Shown in pieces: positions 36,811 through 44,728 of a DNA stretch of 64,000 nt; the first letter of the stretch is position 1, and each line of letters begins with the position of its first letter. Source of the DNA: CAYFKJ01 sp964343605. GTDB lineage: Bacteria > Pseudomonadota > Alphaproteobacteria > UBA2966. Under the pieces are notes generated by a model. The model saw only the letters and a program-made list of their open reading frames with translations, had not been told where the DNA came from and did no database searches. Both the position numbers and the translations under genes were made by a program. Location: positions 558,001 through 622,000 of the forward strand of contig CAYFKJ010000002.1 in NCBI GenBank assembly GCA_964343605.1. Direction: 5' to 3'.

Positions 36811-38220
36811 TCAGCTCATGATCACCTGGATGTCGGTGTATTCCTCGAGGCCTTCCTTGCCGAATTCGACGCCGATGCCGGAGCCCTTGGTGCCGCCGAA
36901 GGGAGCGTTGGGCTGGATCATGCCGTGCTTGTTGATCCACACCGTACCGCATTCCATCTTCATGGCGATTTCCTTGGCGGCTTCGATGTCGTTGGACCAG
37001 ACCGAACCGCCGAGACCGTTGGGATTGTCGTTGGCGCGATCCACCACTTCGTCGACGTCCGAGAAACGGATGATGGGCAAGGCCGGGCCGAACTGTTCCT
37101 CGTCGACCAGCGGTACACCGTGGTCGACGTCGGCAATCAGGGTGATGGGGAAGTAATGGCCCGATGACTGGCCGTTGGGCTCCCCGCCCATCAGTACGCG
37201 TCCCCCGCGTTCGATGGCGTCCTTGACCAGGCGGTTGACCTTGTCGAACTGCATCTTGTTCTGAATCGGACCGAGCACGTTTTCCTCGTCCAGGCCGTCG
37301 CCCATCTTCATATTGCCGGCGAAGGCGGTGAGTTCCTTGCAGACCTCGTCGTAGACGTCGTCATGGACATAAAGTCGCTTGAGCGCGGCGCAGGTCTGGC
37401 CGCCGTTGATAAAGGCGCCCCAGAAGAGCCCCTCAGCGATCTGCTTGGGATCGACGTCCGGCAGCACGATGCCGGCATCGTTGCCGCCCAGTTCCAGCGT
37501 CAGGCGCTTGAGGGTTTCGGCGGCGTTGGCCATGACCTTCTTACCGGTGGCGCAGGAGCCCGTGAAGATGATCTTGCCGATGCCTTCGTGCGACGACATG
37601 GCGGCGCCCAGTTCGTCCTCGCCGGCCACCAGGTTGACGACGCCGGCGGGCAGGATGCCGTTCATCAGTTCCACCAAGCGGATGGTCGAAAGCGGCGTGT
37701 AGGGGGAGGGCTTGATGACCACGGTGTTCCCCGCCCGGATGGCGGGAATGATGTGCCAGACGGCGATCATCACCGGCCAGTTCCACGGCGTGATGGAGCC
37801 GACGACCCCGATGGGCTTGCGGTGCATCTCCACCTTGCCCTCGTTGTTGTCCTGCAGGACTTCAACCGGCAAGTCGAGGTCGGCGGTGAAGTGGGCCCAG
37901 CCCGTGGCGCCGCCCAGTTCGAAGCGGGAACCCAAGCCGTTGAGCGGTTTTCCCTGTTCGAGCGTCAGAAGACGGGCGATATCCTCGGCATTGTCCTCGA
38001 TGGCCTGCGCGATGGCATGGCAGGCGGCGGCGCGTTCCTCGGTCGGCGTCAGGCTCCAGGTCTTGAAAGCCTCGGCGGCAGCTTTGACGGCGTAATCGAG
38101 CTGGTCGAGGGTCGCCTTCGGCGCCAATCCCACGACTTGGCCGTTGGAGGGGTTCTTGACCTCGAACGTATTGGACGTTTTGGTCGTATAGCCGTTGATG
38201 ATCAGCGGAAACTTTTCCAT
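36811..38220 (-). CDS. NAD(P)-dependent aldehyde dehydrogenase
   Basis: A 469-residue aldehyde dehydrogenase. The ATG at 38220 has GGAGG eight bases upstream; the frame is open further but lacks a better start. Catalytic residues are C277 in NGGQTCAALKR and E243 in LELGGNDAG. The cofactor motif TGSCATGKKV and PWNWPVMIAVW are present. It would oxidise an amine-derived aldehyde to the acid, like PuuC, because it is divergent from a PuuB-like oxidase and the shared promoter holds the GntR-type palindrome. Confidence 0.92.
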   Translation of the reverse strand: MEKFPLIINGYTTKTSNTFEVKNPSNGQVVGLAPKATLDQLDYAVKAAAEAFKTWSLTPTEERAAACHAIAQAIEDNAEDIARLLTLEQGKPLNGLGSRFELGGATGWAHFTADLDLPVEVLQDNNEGKVEMHRKPIGVVGSITPWNWPVMIAVWHIIPAIRAGNTVVIKPSPYTPLSTIRLVELMNGILPAGVVNLVAGEDELGAAMSSHEGIGKIIFTGSCATGKKVMANAAETLKRLTLELGGNDAGIVLPDVDPKQIAEGLFWGAFINGGQTCAALKRLYVHDDVYDEVCKELTAFAGNMKMGDGLDEENVLGPIQNKMQFDKVNRLVKDAIERGGRVLMGGEPNGQSSGHYFPITLIADVDHGVPLVDEEQFGPALPIIRFSDVDEVVDRANDNPNGLGGSVWSNDIEAAKEIAMKMECGTVWINKHGMIQPNAPFGGTKGSGIGVEFGKEGLEEYTDIQVIMS

Positions 38221-38335
38221 CGCGCAGTGCCTCCAATTGCGGGCGCGGCGCCTGTTTGGGTCCGACCGCAGCCTCCCGTAAACACGCCGGGCTTCGACAA
38301 AATAGCCCAGGATGTTTGCCGTTGTTATCTGTTGT

Positions 38336-38352
38336 TTGTATACTGTATTCAA
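38336..38352. promoter_or_regulatory. GntR-type operator between the ALDH and PuuB-like genes
   Basis: TTGTATACTGTATTCAA matches the perfect palindrome at 47788-47804 in 16 of 17 positions. It lies 116 bp from the aldehyde dehydrogenase start and 60 bp from the PuuB-like start, placed to control both divergent genes. Confidence 0.72.
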
Positions 38353-38411
38353 GTTTATTGGTAATGCAAGTGGTGAAGTGCGCCGTCAGCGCGCAATCAA
38401 AGGACCCTCAG

Positions 38412-39707
38412 ATGACGCCAAAATCCGATCCCTACTGGTGGGAAGCCATCGAGAGGGACACCGACGCCAAGCCGGAATTTGCCGACGAATACGATGCCGT
38501 CATCGTCGGCGCGGGTCTCACCGGTTCGTCTGCCGCGCGGACGCTGGCGAAAAACGGCGCGTCGGTATTGGTCCTGGAAGCCGAAACGCCGGGCTACGGC
38601 GCCAGCACGCGCAACGGCGGCATGATCGGGGAGGGCCACCGCGTGCCGCTGGCCACCATGGCCAAGCGTTACGGCATGGAAACGGCTCGGGCCCTATTGC
38701 GCGAGATCTACGTCGAGCCCCTGGGATTCGCCAAGAACATGATCGTTGAGGAAAATCTCGACTGCGATTTCCATACCCATGGCCGTTTCCGTGGCCAGTG
38801 GAACACCGCCGAGTACGACGCGACGGCGCGCTCGCTCGACGAACTCAGGGAAATCGCGCCGGTCAGTGTGGAGATGATCCCAAAGGAGCGTCAGCGCGAA
38901 GAAGTCGGCACCGATTTCTATTCGGGCGGCCTGCTGCTGCACGACCACGGCGGCCTGCACCCCGGCAAGTACACCACGGAACTGGCCAAGGCGGCCCAGC
39001 GGGCGGGGGCGACCATCTCGGGAAACACCCGGGTCAACGGCGTCAAGCAGGCGGGCTCCGGCTTCGAGGTGGAAACGTCGCACGGCAGCGTCCGCGCCGG
39101 CTCCGTCCTGATGGCGACGAACGGCTACACGACCTCCAAATTTGCCTGGCTCAAGCGCCGCATCATCCCGGCCAAGGCGTTTGTCTGCGCCACGGAGGAA
39201 CTCTCGCCCGAACTGCTGGCCGAGATCATGCCGGGCAAGCGCATGTGTGTGGAGACCCGCAGCCGGCACTGCTACTACCGCCTGTCGCCGGACGGCAAGC
39301 GCTTCATCCTCGGCGGCCGGGTGGCGCTATCGGACATTTCGCAAGGCTCGGCGGTGGCCGGGCTGCAGAAGCTAATGACGCAGATCTTTCCCCAGTTGCG
39401 GGGCGTGAAGATCACGCATTGCTGGCGCGGCGCGCTCGGTTTCACTTTCTCCTTCCTACCCCACCTCGGCCAGCACGATGGCGTCTGGCACGCCATGGGG
39501 TATTCCGGCAGCGGCAACGGTATGGCGCCCTACCTCGGGCACAAGGCCGCGCTCAACATGATGGACCTGCAAGGCAAGGAAACCTCGTTTACCAAGACGG
39601 TGTTCGAAACCCGTTCGTGGTACCAGGGCACGCCGTGGTTCCTGCCTTTCGTCCATGCCCTTTACCGCGGCATCGATATTAAGGAAGACCTCAAGCACGG
39701 AAAATAG
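38412..39707 (+). CDS. FAD-dependent amine oxidase, gamma-glutamylputrescine oxidase (PuuB)-like
   Basis: A 431-residue DAO-family flavoprotein starting at ATG 38412 behind AAAGGA. The FAD motif is DAVIVGAGLTGSSAARTLA, then GASTRNGGMIGEG, and the C-terminal GYSGSGNGMAPYLG. Length and the N-terminal FWWxxI-like segment (PYWWEAIERD) fit the PuuB/OrdL group, which oxidises gamma-glutamylated amines to aldehyde, ammonia and H2O2. Divergence from the aldehyde dehydrogenase supports that pathway. Glycine/sarcosine-oxidase-like or N-methylglutamate-oxidising activity are alternatives. Confidence 0.85.
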   Translation: MTPKSDPYWWEAIERDTDAKPEFADEYDAVIVGAGLTGSSAARTLAKNGASVLVLEAETPGYGASTRNGGMIGEGHRVPLATMAKRYGMETARALLREIYVEPLGFAKNMIVEENLDCDFHTHGRFRGQWNTAEYDATARSLDELREIAPVSVEMIPKERQREEVGTDFYSGGLLLHDHGGLHPGKYTTELAKAAQRAGATISGNTRVNGVKQAGSGFEVETSHGSVRAGSVLMATNGYTTSKFAWLKRRIIPAKAFVCATEELSPELLAEIMPGKRMCVETRSRHCYYRLSPDGKRFILGGRVALSDISQGSAVAGLQKLMTQIFPQLRGVKITHCWRGALGFTFSFLPHLGQHDGVWHAMGYSGSGNGMAPYLGHKAALNMMDLQGKETSFTKTVFETRSWYQGTPWFLPFVHALYRGIDIKEDLKHGK

Positions 39708-39740
39708 GGTTCATTTTGGGCCTAAATTGGATATACATTT
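39705..39740 (+). promoter_or_regulatory. 36-bp conserved element upstream of the HTH-kinase gene (copy 1)
   Basis: The element begins TAGGGTTCATTTTGG and ends TACATTT. It matches the reverse complement of 42497-42532 in 32 of 36 positions and lies 78 bp before the HTH-kinase start. It is AT-rich and could hold -35/-10 boxes (TTCATT, 17 bp, ATACAT) or an operator. Confidence 0.65.
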
Positions 39741-39818
39741 CGGCGCTTTCCGATAGTCTGCCGGAGCGGCAACGTCCACATTGCCGAACTTTGATTCGAG
39801 CCGAGTTGGGGTCTTTGA

Positions 39819-41762
39819 TTGGCTGTATCTTCCAAGCTGCCTGAGCGCATTCGCCAAGGCGTTGTCGCCCACATTACGCGTTACGATCTGCTCAGAAGAC
39901 AGGAATTCCGCGACAGTTTCCTATCCCGCGTACCGTCGCAAAAACTCAAGAAACTGGCAGGAAACCGGACCAGAACGCTATGGGAGGTGATCGTTGCCGG
40001 CGCCGAGGCCCATCTGAACAACCGGCCGTCCTACACCTCTGATTTTTATCTGGCGACGGGCTTCAGCAGAACGACCGTGGGTCGATGCTTAAATATCCTC
40101 GAGAAATTGGAAATCATCAGACAGAAGACCGACGAATCCGACCGAAGGCGCACCATCGTCGAATTTTGCACACCGTTTCTTGAACTGCTCGATCAATACG
40201 TGGATGACTGTTTTGAGGAGTTCGAGGAGCTCATCACCAATCACCACGATCAGGAGCGTATTCGGGCGGAGTTGGCGCTGCACGATTCGGAAGCGCGCTA
40301 CCGGTCTTTGGTCGAGGTTGCCGCCGACGCCATCATCGTCGTTACCGACGACGAAATCGTGTTCGCCAACAGTGCGGCGCAGAAGATGTTCAGAGGATTC
40401 AGCCCCGATCAACTGGTCGGCCAGCACATCGACAAAATCGTACATCCTGATTTTCGCGAAGGCGCCGCGCGTCGCCGCAAGCAAATGCTGCTGACCCACT
40501 CCGCCTCGCCGACCGTGGAAAAGACGGCGTTGAAACTCGACGGATCGGAATTCTACGTCGAGGCTTCGGCGGGCTACATAAAATGGCAGGGAAAGGACTC
40601 CGTCCAACCGATCATCCGCGACATAAGCCGGCGCAAGGCTGGCGAAAAGGCGCTTAGGGAAAGCGAGTCCAGGTTTCGCGATCTTGTCGACGGATCGATC
40701 CAAGGCGTTCTGATACACCGGGATCACAAGCCGCTGTACGTAAATAAGGCCTTTGCGGATATTCACGGCTATCGAACACAGGAGTTGCTCCGGCTCAAGT
40801 CGAACCTCTCGCTTGTCGCCCCCGAGGAGCGGACGCGCATTGCGGGTCTGGCGAAAAGGAGGTTGGCCAAAGAGGACGTACCGAGTCATTACGAGTACAA
40901 GGCGGCCAAGAAAAACGGAGAGTACATTTGGCTCGACAATCTGGCACGGGTGGTGGAATGGAACGGTCAGATGGCGATCCAGAGCACGGTGGTCGACATT
41001 ACGGAACGCAAAAGGCTGGAGCATGAATTGGGCCAAGCGCACATGCTGGAGGCGCTGGGCGAGCTGACCGGGGGCGTTGCCCACAAGTTCAATAACCTGC
41101 TTGCCGTCATCATGGGAAATGTCGAGCTTTTGGACGATCTGGACGAGTTGGTCGACAAACAGCAGCGGAAGTCGATCGAGGGCATCCTCAGAGCCTCCCA
41201 AAAAGGCGCCGAAATCGTTCGCAGATTGCAGTCCTATGCCCAGCAGCAAAGATTGAATCCCCGCGCTGTCGACATCACGGAGTTAGCTCTGGTCTCCGGT
41301 GAGCGATTGAAGTCAATATTGGATGAGACGGTTCGGGTCGATCTGCGCCTGCGCGGTGACCCTCTCATGTGCCGCGTCGACAAGGATCAATTGAAGGTGG
41401 CCCTGAACATCCTGGTGGACAATGCGCTGGAGGCTATGCCGAACGGCGGCGAATTGACGCTGGAAACGGGCGAGGAAACCGTCTCGGAAGGTGAGAAATC
41501 GGGGAATGGCAACATCTCGCCGGGCGACTACGTTAGTTTGTCGGTGAGGGATACCGGCACCGGAATCGAACCCGAACACCTGGACCGGATATTCGAACCT
41601 TTTTTCACGACCAAGGAAATCAGCCGTCACCATGGCCTGGGCTTGAGTATGGTCTACGGCTTCGTCAACCAGTCTGGCGGTTTCGTGAATATCGAGAGCG
41701 AGAAGGACGTCGGCACGAGCCTACATCTATATCTGCCGAAATTGGATCAGCTTGAGGATTAG
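39819..41762 (+). CDS. Winged-helix DNA-binding / PAS / histidine kinase fusion
   Basis: A 647-residue protein of unusual build. Residues about 47-140 look like a MarR-type winged helix (YLATGFSRTTVGRCLNIL, then an Asp-Arg-Arg-Arg wing). Two PAS domains follow (about 155-275 and 280-400), then a HisKA-type dimerisation helix with H422 in GGVAHKFNNLLAVI, where most relatives have HDFNN. The ATPase domain has ILVDNALEAMPNGG, DTGTGIEPEH and GLGLSMVYG. No membrane helix and no receiver domain are seen. The start is probably TTG 39819. It may bind DNA directly and use kinase activity for signalling or autoregulation. Confidence 0.85.
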   Translation: MAVSSKLPERIRQGVVAHITRYDLLRRQEFRDSFLSRVPSQKLKKLAGNRTRTLWEVIVAGAEAHLNNRPSYTSDFYLATGFSRTTVGRCLNILEKLEIIRQKTDESDRRRTIVEFCTPFLELLDQYVDDCFEEFEELITNHHDQERIRAELALHDSEARYRSLVEVAADAIIVVTDDEIVFANSAAQKMFRGFSPDQLVGQHIDKIVHPDFREGAARRRKQMLLTHSASPTVEKTALKLDGSEFYVEASAGYIKWQGKDSVQPIIRDISRRKAGEKALRESESRFRDLVDGSIQGVLIHRDHKPLYVNKAFADIHGYRTQELLRLKSNLSLVAPEERTRIAGLAKRRLAKEDVPSHYEYKAAKKNGEYIWLDNLARVVEWNGQMAIQSTVVDITERKRLEHELGQAHMLEALGELTGGVAHKFNNLLAVIMGNVELLDDLDELVDKQQRKSIEGILRASQKGAEIVRRLQSYAQQQRLNPRAVDITELALVSGERLKSILDETVRVDLRLRGDPLMCRVDKDQLKVALNILVDNALEAMPNGGELTLETGEETVSEGEKSGNGNISPGDYVSLSVRDTGTGIEPEHLDRIFEPFFTTKEISRHHGLGLSMVYGFVNQSGGFVNIESEKDVGTSLHLYLPKLDQLED

Positions 41763-42172
41763 CCGACATTAGACCAAGGGTCTTCCGTATCGGCGAGGCC
41801 CAGCCACTCGAGCGCGTCTTGGCGCGATTCAAAAGCTTCGATATCGGGCACGTGGTCAGACGCAACGCCAATCTGGCGGGTCATCTGGCAAAACGCCATC
41901 TGGATTTGATCCCCGGCGACCAAGGCGCATCGGGCCCGGCCTCGTCGGGCGTTGCGATGTTCGGCGAGGGAAGCCATCAGCTGCATGTCGTCGATCGTGA
42001 CATTCAGGACTTCGGCCTCGGAAAAATCCACAAGGCACGGCGTCATCTCCGAAAAGTTCGGGTTGCTCAAGAGGGCGCTGTACGCCGTCAGGAGGTTCTT
42101 TTTGGTCACGACACCGAGCGCCGAGACCTCGGCCATACCGACGGATTTATCGATACGAAATGTGACCGGCAT
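41759..42172 (-). CDS. SpoIIAA/STAS-like small protein
   Basis: A 137-residue soluble protein. It starts MPVTFRIDKSVGMAEVSALG and has CLVDFSEAEVLNVTIDDM in the middle, a pattern of alternating strands and helices like SpoIIAA-like (STAS-fold) proteins. There is no obvious conserved Ser/Thr phosphosite, so an anti-sigma antagonist role cannot be asserted. Its stop overlaps the end of the HTH-kinase gene by 4 bp in convergent orientation. A GGGGGGC lies before the ATG. The close pairing suggests a functional link with the kinase. Confidence 0.65.
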   Translation of the reverse strand: MPVTFRIDKSVGMAEVSALGVVTKKNLLTAYSALLSNPNFSEMTPCLVDFSEAEVLNVTIDDMQLMASLAEHRNARRGRARCALVAGDQIQMAFCQMTRQIGVASDHVPDIEAFESRQDALEWLGLADTEDPWSNVG

Positions 42173-42279
42173 GGAGCCCCCCTATTCGTCGCATGCCCAA
42201 ACGAACATAGCCGGCCGAGGTAATCCCGGCCGGCATGTTCAATAATGGCTAATCACTGATCACGGAAATACCCGCAATG

Positions 42280-42378
42280 CTAGATTAATCCGGCGCCGGC
42301 TGCGATAGCCAGCCCTAACAATGCGGTAAATATTCCAACGACAACCCACGCCGCCAGTGCGATCCCCTTCTCGCGCAT
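42280..42378 (-). CDS. Possible 32-residue single-helix membrane peptide
   Basis: An ATG at 42378 opens a 32-residue frame, MREKGIALAAWVVV then a run of hydrophobic residues to AAGAGLI. A charged N-terminus followed by one about 25-residue helix is typical of small regulatory membrane peptides. GGGGG lies five to eight bases upstream on the coding strand. It is on the same strand as the STAS-like gene and downstream of conserved element copy 2. Real expression is unproven. Confidence 0.45.
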   Translation of the reverse strand: MREKGIALAAWVVVGIFTALLGLAIAAGAGLI

Positions 42379-42496
42379 ATCGGCCCCCAACTGAATAGTC
42401 CCCTAGTATCCGTTGGATATCTGTTTCCGGGCAAAGCGGGCATTGCGCTCCGTTCGGAAAACCGAACATCCGAGACCAGCATGTCGTTTTACGGGA

Positions 42497-42532
42497 AAAT
42501 GTAAATCCAAATTGGGTCCAAAATGAACCCTA
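42497..42532 (-). promoter_or_regulatory. 36-bp conserved element (copy 2, inverted)
   Basis: Read on the minus strand it begins TAGGGTTCATTTTGG and matches copy 1 at 39705-39740 in 32 of 36 positions. It points toward the small membrane peptide and STAS-like genes. Both copies therefore face inward, in front of the two converging units. Confidence 0.65.
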
Positions 42533-42584
42533 CTTTGGCGGCTGACCCGAGGCGGTTGCACCCATCGGAGGGTCGTATTCGCCC

Positions 42585-43211
42585 TTATGGAACAGCAGAT
42601 TGCCGTTTCAGGGGTGGTCGGGTTTGACGCAGTGACGGTCTCTCGCCAATACGGTCGGTCCACGCAGCAAGTTTCGGGTGACCCTTCCGCCAGTTAATGT
42701 CCGGATTTCGGCGTTCAAGTTGCAGGGCGCTGGCCAGCGTGATCTGGATTATATTGAGACCGCCGTTGAGGAGCGGATGATCGATTTCGGATTCCCAAAG
42801 ATCGGTCAGGCGGCGGCTGCGTTGCCGCTCGTGCTCAATGGTGGTCGGGGAGCGTTCGTCCTCGGCCCGGTTGAGTTCGCGTCCCCAGACGCACAGGCCG
42901 TCCATAAGGCTCCGCGCCAGGGCTTCAAGGCGGCGCGATTCCCAACCCTCCTCACCGGCGGGGTGGTCGAATATCGGGGCGCCGTCGAGATGGTCGAGAT
43001 AGGCGCAGATCAGTTGCGATTCTTCCAACGTGACACCGTCGTCCCGCACCAGGAACGGCACCCGGCCCGACGGATTGATCTTGTAATAGTCGCTGTCCTT
43101 CCGGCGTGTCCGGGCAGGGATAACCTCCACCCGATCCTGCACACCTTTTTCCAGAATGACGATCCTCACCATCCGTGCAAACGGAGAGGTCGCCGTAATG
43201 TAAAGCTTCAT
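42585..43211 (-). CDS. Glutathione S-transferase family protein
   Basis: A 208-residue GST-fold protein. The thioredoxin-like N-terminal domain has MKLYITATSPFARMVRI, with Ser near residue 9 as possible catalytic residue, NPSGRVPFLV with the cis-Pro, and LEESQLICAYLD, which binds the gamma-glutamyl part of glutathione. An all-helical C-terminal domain follows. The specific substrate is unknown. It is downstream of the gmaS-like operon on the same strand but separated by a terminator, so it is probably transcribed alone. Confidence 0.88.
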   Translation of the reverse strand: MKLYITATSPFARMVRIVILEKGVQDRVEVIPARTRRKDSDYYKINPSGRVPFLVRDDGVTLEESQLICAYLDHLDGAPIFDHPAGEEGWESRRLEALARSLMDGLCVWGRELNRAEDERSPTTIEHERQRSRRLTDLWESEIDHPLLNGGLNIIQITLASALQLERRNPDINWRKGHPKLAAWTDRIGERPSLRQTRPPLKRQSAVP

Positions 43212-43293
43212 GGTTTGAATGATCCCCTCGCCCTATATCATATAACACGGCGTGCGGCATGCGCATGGGGGACAATCAAACTGAAGGAAAATG

Positions 43294-43322
43294 AAAAAGG
43301 GACCGGCGGTGACCGGTCCCTT
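43294..43322 (-). terminator. Intrinsic terminator of the GmaS-like operon
   Basis: On the minus strand, GGGACCGG (43320-43313) pairs with CCGGTCCC (43306-43299) around a six-base loop and is followed by five T residues (43298-43294). It lies just past the stop of the glutamine-synthetase-like gene. Confidence 0.88.
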
Positions 43323-43360
43323 CTTCGTACGGTCCGTCACAAGACGGAATTCGAGACTGC

Positions 43361-44656
43361 CTACATGTTTTCGAGGTAGCGTTCGACCTCGACGGGAGTG
43401 ACCTGGCTTGCGAAGAATTCCACCTCGCGTTCGGCCTGGCCGATCTGGATGGTGAGCGCATCCTCGTTGATGACGCTCTTCATGAATTCCGAGTTGCGGG
43501 CCAGCTCAATGGCTTCCGAGAGGTCCGTGGGGATCGGTGCGGCCTCTTCCGAGGCGTAGGCGTCGCCCTGGTCGGGTTCGGTGGGGTTGAGGCCCTGTTC
43601 GATGCCGTCGAGGCCGGCGGCGATTTCGCAGGCCATCAGCAGATAGGGGTTGCAGTCCGCCGAGCCGTCGCGCTTTTCGATACGGACGGCGCTGTCCTTG
43701 CCCTCGATCACCCGGATGCCGACCGTGCGGTTGTCGACGCCCCAGGAATTGTTGGTCGGGCAGAAGGTGTAGGGCTGGCGGCGGCGGTAGGCGTTCGGCG
43801 TGGTGGCCGAGGCCAGCGACATCTCGGCCATGCGCTGCTGCAGGCCGGCGAGGTAGTTGCGCCCCAAGGCGGAAAGCTTACCCTCGTCGGCGAAGACGTT
43901 CTTGCCGTCCTGCCACAGCGAATGGTGGACGTGGAAACCGCTGCCCGATTCCTCGAAGAAGGGTTTGGACATGAACGTCGCCGTGTAGCCGTGCGCCGAG
44001 GCCAGTTCCTTCACCAGGCTGCGGAAGGCCACCGAGCGGTCGGCGGATTCCAACGCCTCGCCGTAGCGGATGTTCACCTCCACCTGGCCGGCGGCGTATT
44101 CCGGATTGGACTGTTCGATGGGAATGCCGGCGTCGTTGATGAAGCGGCGGATGGGACCGAGGACGTGTTCCATTTCGGCGGCGCGCTTCATGCCGTAGAC
44201 CTGGATGCCGCTGTCGCGGGGTTTGAGCGTTTCGGGATCGAGGAGGTAGAACTCCAGCTCGGCGCCGATCTGGACCTCGTAGCCCATGCCCTTGGCGCGC
44301 TCCAGCACGTCGATCAAGGCGTTGCGGGGATCGATTGCCACGGGCTTGTGGTCCATGCCTTCGAAGCGGCCGAAGCAGAAGGCGGCGCCTTCCTCCCACG
44401 GGATGGCGTGCGGCGTGCCGACGGGAAAGAGGTGCATGTCCGGGTAGCCGTTGCCGAAGTTGGCGTAGGGCGTGTCCCAGATATCGCAGGTCACGTCGAC
44501 GGTGAGCGTCGCCACGCAAAGTGCCACGCCGTTCTCGCAAACCGTCGGCCAATGGCTCGCGGGGATGCGCTTGCCGCGAAGAATGCCGTTGGTGTCGCCC
44601 GCGCCCAGAATAACCGTGTGGGTGCCCGGGGGCAGATCCGTGCTGGTTACGCTCAT
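43361..44656 (-). CDS. Glutamine-synthetase-family gamma-glutamyl ligase (GmaS/GlnT/PuuA-like)
   Basis: A 431-residue member of the glutamine synthetase superfamily. ATP/metal motifs include GAELEFYLLDPET, SGSGFHVHHSLW and RIEKRDGSADCNPYL. The length and divergent first domain separate it from housekeeping GlnA (about 470 residues). Standing after the trio of glutamate-synthase-like genes, it most resembles gamma-glutamylmethylamide synthetase (gmaS) or Rhizobium glnT. PuuA-type gamma-glutamylputrescine synthetase is an alternative given the PuuB/PuuC-like neighbours. It likely links glutamate to an amine using ATP. It is last in the operon; a terminator follows. Confidence 0.87.
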   Translation of the reverse strand: MSVTSTDLPPGTHTVILGAGDTNGILRGKRIPASHWPTVCENGVALCVATLTVDVTCDIWDTPYANFGNGYPDMHLFPVGTPHAIPWEEGAAFCFGRFEGMDHKPVAIDPRNALIDVLERAKGMGYEVQIGAELEFYLLDPETLKPRDSGIQVYGMKRAAEMEHVLGPIRRFINDAGIPIEQSNPEYAAGQVEVNIRYGEALESADRSVAFRSLVKELASAHGYTATFMSKPFFEESGSGFHVHHSLWQDGKNVFADEGKLSALGRNYLAGLQQRMAEMSLASATTPNAYRRRQPYTFCPTNNSWGVDNRTVGIRVIEGKDSAVRIEKRDGSADCNPYLLMACEIAAGLDGIEQGLNPTEPDQGDAYASEEAAPIPTDLSEAIELARNSEFMKSVINEDALTIQIGQAEREVEFFASQVTPVEVERYLENM

Positions 44657-44728
44657 TAGAAACCTCCCGTTTTATCTATGTCGGCGATTAACCCCGCCTT
44701 TTGTTCTCGTGATCATCCTAGCCGTTGT

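Larger units (their letters stand above)
42173..42584. other. 412-bp region upstream of the STAS-like gene
   Basis: It contains a possible 32-residue membrane peptide gene (42280-42378, minus) and the second copy of the 36-bp conserved element (42497-42532). The remainder holds short imperfect palindromes, such as GTTCGGAAAACCGAAC near 42452-42467. No other gene is supported. Confidence 0.6.
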
